Assembly (NCBI GenBank): GCA_934646115.1
Contig: CAKUEM010000019.1
Location: 1-31,749, forward strand
Direction: 5' to 3'
Source of the DNA: an uncultured Oscillospiraceae bacterium
GTDB lineage: Bacteria; Bacillota; Clostridia; Oscillospirales; JAAYXM01
DNA length: 31,749 bases
Positions within the stretch are counted from its first letter, which is position 1. Each line of letters starts with the position of its first letter. The notes under the pieces are model-generated. The model had not been told where the DNA came from. It did no database searches and saw nothing but the letters and a program-made list of their open reading frames with translations. Made by a program: the position numbers and the translations under genes. This document shows, piece by piece, positions 28,439-31,749 of the stretch.

Positions 28439-31400
28439 TATTCGCCCCGATAGGCGCGGTAGAGGAAGGTGACGATCTGCGCGCGGGTGCAAACTGCATC
28501 TGGCCGGAACAGACCATTTCCCATGCCGTTGGTCACGTCATGTTCCACCGCCCATGCGACAGCGTCTGCATAGTAGCTGACGACCGGGACATCGGAAAAC
28601 GCGGCGCTGCCGCCGGTTGCGTTCGCCCGCAGCGCGCGGTAAAGGAACGTGACCGCTTGCGCACGGGTGCAGGGGAGATCTGGCGAGAACGTCGCTTCGC
28701 CCGTCCCTGTCGTGATGCGCTCGCTCAGCGCCCAGCGGACCGCCTCGGCATAATAAGCGTCCTCCGGCACGTCTGCAAACGTCATCACATGGTTCACCAC
28801 GGGGCTGCCTGCTGCGCGCCACAGGAAGGTGACGATCTGCGCCCTTGTGCAGGGCTGATCCGGCGCGAACAGACCGTTTCCGATCCCGCCGGTGATTTTC
28901 TTTTCGGTCGCCCAGCGAACCGCCGGGGCATAATATGCCTCGTCAGAAACGTCGCGGAACGTGCCGGATTCGCCGCCGTTTGCCGCGAATTTCGCCGCAA
29001 TGGTCACTGCCGCGCCGGGCATGGTGAACGCATAGTTCCCGCCGCCCAGATCGGTCAATTTGAGCGCATTTCCGTTTCTGTCCGTGGCGGTCAGCGCTTC
29101 CAGCGTATAGCCGCTGTTTGGCTTTGCGGCGACGTTTATGGTCGCGCCCTGGGCGGCGGTTTGAGAAGAGACGGTGACTGTGCCGTTTCTCGCGTCGGCT
29201 ATGCTGATCCGGAAGGTGAATGTGCGCCCTGGGCGCTTTGTGATGCGCAGCTTGCCGTTCACATACGCGATGCTGTAATTGTCGGAGGTCGCCGCGCCGT
29301 CGATGCGGATGGTATATTCGCCGTTTATCGTCATATCCGGGAGAACCACATTGCCGGACGCATCCACATATTGCAGCGTGGGCGCGGTAATGAGCGCGTC
29401 GCCCTCCACAAGTCCGGATACGGTATAGTGGCTCTCGCCCAGCGCGGGCGGAACGTCGCCCGTGGAGAGCGCGAGATCCTTCGCCGCGATAGTCAGTGCG
29501 GCGCGATGGATCACGAAGGAATAGGTCTTATCCTCTGTCGTGCCATCGTCCCACTGGGTGTTGCGCTTGTCGTTGAGCGCGAGCGTAACGGTATAGCCGC
29601 GCTCGTTGGCGGCGGTTTCCGTGCTGCCGCTTACGGTATAGGCTTCTGTGGCGGCGATGCCGTAGGTCTGCGGCTGCCCGTTATAGGTGAATACCGTTTT
29701 ATCCGCCGCCGGAATGGCGATGGGCAGCGGGGTCACGGTCAGCGTGGCGGCGGCAGATTCTGTCGAGCTGGTCGCGCCGTTTTTCTCGTTTGTCACAACG
29801 CAGCGATACTGCCAGCCGCTCATGTCCACCGTGACAGCGGAGACGGTATAAGCGCTCTCTGTTGCGCCAGCAATGGGTTCAAACGCGCCGTTCGCGGTCT
29901 TTTTCACCTGCCACTGATAGCTCACTGCATCGCTTCCCGTGGCGGTGATGGCAAACACTGCGTCTGTATTGTAAATCACGGCGGCGTTTTGCGGCTGCGC
30001 CGTAATGTCCGGCGCGCTCACCACAGTGAGGGTCGCGGCGGAGGAGGGGGTGGGGTTGCGCACGCCGTATCCTTCGTTTATCACGATGCACCGATATTGC
30101 CAGCCGTTCATATCCATGGTTGCAGCCGGGGCGGTATAGCTCGTTTTTGTTGCGCCTTCGATATCCTCAAACGCGCCGTTTGCGCTTTTCTTCACCTGCC
30201 ATTGATACATCACATACCAACCTGAGGAATTTTCGCCCGCGCTGACGGAAAATTCAGCCGCTTGCCCAAGCCCCACCGTTTGATCGACGGGCGCTTTGGA
30301 GATCACCGGGGTCTCGACCACAGCCGGATAGAAGGTGGCATCCTGCGGCTCACTGGTCGTTCCGTCCTCGTAGGTGAAGGTGACGATGCAGCGATATCTC
30401 CAGGCAGTGATGGATGAATCGACCGCATATTCCGTATGCGTGCGCCCGGTTGCGTGGGGAAGCAGCAGCCATGTTTGACCGCGGTCATTGCTTTTATACC
30501 ACTGATAGGACGCGGTAATGTCGTTTAAGTCGGCGTCAAACTTCACCGTGAACGGCATATCGTCGCCGCTTTTGACCGCGACCCGACCGCCGTATGTGAG
30601 CGGCAGATAGTACAGGGTGAACACCTTGGATTCCGCCTGGTGGGTGGTTTCGCCGAAGCGATTGGTCGCCACGCAGCGGTATTTCGCGCCGTGAAGCTCG
30701 GTGGACATGAAATCCACCTTATAGTCGGCGCCGGTTGCGCCGGAAATCGGCTGCCATGTCGCGCCGCCGTCCGTGCTCTTTTGCCATTGCAGCGCAGGGG
30801 CGGGCGTTCCGGCGGCGGTAACGGAAAGCGTGATGTTCTGCCCTTCTCGAAGCGGGAAGGAACGGTTCGTTTGCGGGGCGGTAAACTGCGGCTGCTCGCC
30901 GGTGGTCATGCTGCCGCTGCTTCTGGGATAGTATACGGTCCCGCCAATGGTCGCCGATACGACCGCCGCGCCCTCCGGCAGCCAGACATTGATTTTGCCC
31001 TCGCTGTCGGTCGTGATGTTGCTGCTGTCAAATGAGCTGCCTTCCGGCAGACCGGAAATGGTCAGGTCGTCGACCTTTGTGTTCTTTTCGTCAAAGGTCA
31101 GGGTGCTTTTCGCCAGAATATTTCCGCTTGAGTCCTTCACGACCGTTCCGTCCGGCACGGTCAGATCCACGCTGCCGCCGTCGATAATGATATTTGGGCA
31201 GTCGATCAGACCAAGACCGGTGACCGTGCTGTTTTGAATGGTAAGCCGCCCGAGCTTCGCCGCTGTGGTTTTATCAGTGCACTCGCTGATGATCATGCTG
31301 CCTGTGATCGTAAGAGAGGCGCTGTTGCTGCCCTCAATGGCGCGCTTGCCGCGCAGCGTCAGCTTCTTTTCGCCCTCCGCGCCGTGAATGGTCAGGCTTC

Positions 31401-31749
31401 CGGTCAGGTTCAACACCGCGTCGTTGCTATGATCCTGGGTTTGCATGCTGTTTTCGCCATGGAGCAGGAGCTTGAGCGCCGCACCGGAATCCACCGTGAC
31501 GCGCTTATTATTGCCGATCAGGCGCAGCGCGTTGAGCTTTATGTCCGTGCCGGAATTCGGCAGCGCGCGAATGCCAAAGCCCGTGACCAGATACTCTGAT
31601 TGCAGCTTGATCTCCTTCTCAGGTTCATATGCGATCCATTCGTTCTGACCGTTTTCCTGATAGCCGGCGCAAAGCTCGGTATTATCAGCGGCGGGCGTTC
31701 CCTTAAGCGCGAGGATCCCGGAGCCGAGCAGCAGATTGCGCAGCCGCAT
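28438..31749 (-). CDS. Large cell-surface protein: beta-helix-like region, Ig-like repeats, MBG-type domains and three SLH domains (N-terminus outside window)
   Basis: The visible 1103 residues run to the window edge, so the signal peptide and true start are missing; the ATG at the edge is probably internal. Order from the left: residues about 40-215 look like a right-handed beta-helix or carbohydrate-binding region (LRLIGNNKRVTVDSGAALKL, LTIQNSTVTGLGLIDCPNII). Four Ig-like repeats of about 95 residues follow (ALQWQKSTDGGATW, SYQWYKSNDRGQTW, YQWQVKKSANGAF, YQWQVKKTANGAF, each with W/Y-RC-V). Two MBG-type repeats lie at about 676-840 (TVFTYNGQPQTYG), then a short beta repeat (ARNGTVTVSS). Three SLH domains end the protein at about 926, 986 and 1048 (FRDVSDEAYYAPAVRW, FADVPEDAYYAEAVRW, FSDVPVVSYYADAVAW). 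SLH domains tie it to wall polysaccharide, and the repeats suggest an adhesin or stalk. The role is inferred from architecture only. Confidence 0.92.
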   Translation of the reverse strand: MRLRNLLLGSGILALKGTPAADNTELCAGYQENGQNEWIAYEPEKEIKLQSEYLVTGFGIRALPNSGTDIKLNALRLIGNNKRVTVDSGAALKLLLHGENSMQTQDHSNDAVLNLTGSLTIHGAEGEKKLTLRGKRAIEGSNSASLTITGSMIISECTDKTTAAKLGRLTIQNSTVTGLGLIDCPNIIIDGGSVDLTVPDGTVVKDSSGNILAKSTLTFDEKNTKVDDLTISGLPEGSSFDSSNITTDSEGKINVWLPEGAAVVSATIGGTVYYPRSSGSMTTGEQPQFTAPQTNRSFPLREGQNITLSVTAAGTPAPALQWQKSTDGGATWQPISGATGADYKVDFMSTELHGAKYRCVATNRFGETTHQAESKVFTLYYLPLTYGGRVAVKSGDDMPFTVKFDADLNDITASYQWYKSNDRGQTWLLLPHATGRTHTEYAVDSSITAWRYRCIVTFTYEDGTTSEPQDATFYPAVVETPVISKAPVDQTVGLGQAAEFSVSAGENSSGWYVMYQWQVKKSANGAFEDIEGATKTSYTAPAATMDMNGWQYRCIVINEGYGVRNPTPSSAATLTVVSAPDITAQPQNAAVIYNTDAVFAITATGSDAVSYQWQVKKTANGAFEPIAGATESAYTVSAVTVDMSGWQYRCVVTNEKNGATSSTESAAATLTVTPLPIAIPAADKTVFTYNGQPQTYGIAATEAYTVSGSTETAANERGYTVTLALNDKRNTQWDDGTTEDKTYSFVIHRAALTIAAKDLALSTGDVPPALGESHYTVSGLVEGDALITAPTLQYVDASGNVVLPDMTINGEYTIRIDGAATSDNYSIAYVNGKLRITKRPGRTFTFRISIADARNGTVTVSSQTAAQGATINVAAKPNSGYTLEALTATDRNGNALKLTDLGGGNYAFTMPGAAVTIAAKFAANGGESGTFRDVSDEAYYAPAVRWATEKKITGGIGNGLFAPDQPCTRAQIVTFLWRAAGSPVVNHVMTFADVPEDAYYAEAVRWALSERITTGTGEATFSPDLPCTRAQAVTFLYRALRANATGGSAAFSDVPVVSYYADAVAWAVEHDVTNGMGNGLFRPDAVCTRAQIVTFLYRAYRGE

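Noticed and set aside
28540..30225. A 561-codon open frame on the plus strand
   Set aside because: It lies wholly antisense to the SLH surface protein, has no ribosome site, no recognisable domain and an Arg/Cys/Gly-rich composition. It is a shadow of GC-rich coding on the other strand.

Overview
The window reads as chromosomal DNA of an anaerobic, endospore-forming member of the Firmicutes (class Clostridia), probably a gut lineage. Supporting this are the sporulation-associated genes yqfC, yqfD and a ytvI-like gene, Bacillus/Clostridium-type Shine-Dalgarno (SD) sequences with several TTG/GTG starts, the sequence hom-thrB-lysC, S-layer homology (SLH) surface proteins, a fused HTH/desulfoferrodoxin-like regulator, and remnants of IS1182- and IS481-type transposases. 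The coding DNA is moderately GC-rich, with an excess of GCGC-type words. The species cannot be named from this sequence.

Layout, left to right. (1) 1-3400: the tail of an SLH protein, a perfect hairpin, a possible decayed second SLH tail, then a two-gene unit: a DMT-type permease and a 703-residue protein that looks like a carbohydrate-active (alpha/alpha)6 enzyme of unknown specificity. (2) 3400-4283: AT-richer DNA holding a badly frameshifted IS1182-type transposase. (3) 4284-9420: a YtvI-like membrane protein divergent from an operon for the aspartate pathway (ACT regulator, homoserine dehydrogenase, homoserine kinase, aspartokinase). lysC carries an internal SD and ATG that would yield a separate regulatory subunit. 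(4) 9433-12893, minus strand: yqfC-yqfD-phoH-ybeY-dgkA, the conserved sporulation/RNA-processing/lipid-kinase cluster, here without pgpH between phoH and ybeY. (5) 13048-16201: an XRE regulator carrying a desulforedoxin-like four-Cys site and a superoxide-reductase-like iron site, then rpe coupled to a MOP-family lipid-linked glycan flippase. (6) 16237-17400, minus strand: a SLOG/YpsA-type nucleotide-binding protein and an IS481-type transposase relic. (7) 17646-20818: nfeD, an SPFH/stomatin protein and pyruvate kinase. (8) 20966-25128: a GNAT acetyltransferase, a DUF1648-like membrane protein, and on the minus strand clpB preceded by a ribbon-helix-helix gene with a near-consensus promoter and an inverted-repeat operator candidate. 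(9) 25214-26921: a repeat-rich, strongly structured leader, then a RimJ/RimL-type acetyltransferase overlapping an RsuA-family pseudouridine synthase. (10) 27116-28228: a stand-alone MsmK/UgpC-type sugar-ABC ATPase. (11) 28438-31749, minus strand: the C-terminal 1103 residues of a large Ig-like/MBG/SLH surface protein running off the right edge.

How the parts work together: the ACT-hom-thrB-lysC operon feeds aspartate into homoserine phosphate and lysine precursors, and no threonine synthase gene is present here. The nfeD-SPFH pair is a membrane microdomain module. The SLH proteins belong to the cell surface. MsmK-type ATPases commonly energise several sugar importers encoded elsewhere. The most unusual material is the intergenic region at 25129-25624 (operator, divergent promoters, direct repeats, palindrome), the RHH-clpB pair, the HTH-desulfoferrodoxin fusion, and the uncharacterised enzyme beside the DMT permease. 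No tRNA, rRNA, CRISPR array or recognisable riboswitch was found.
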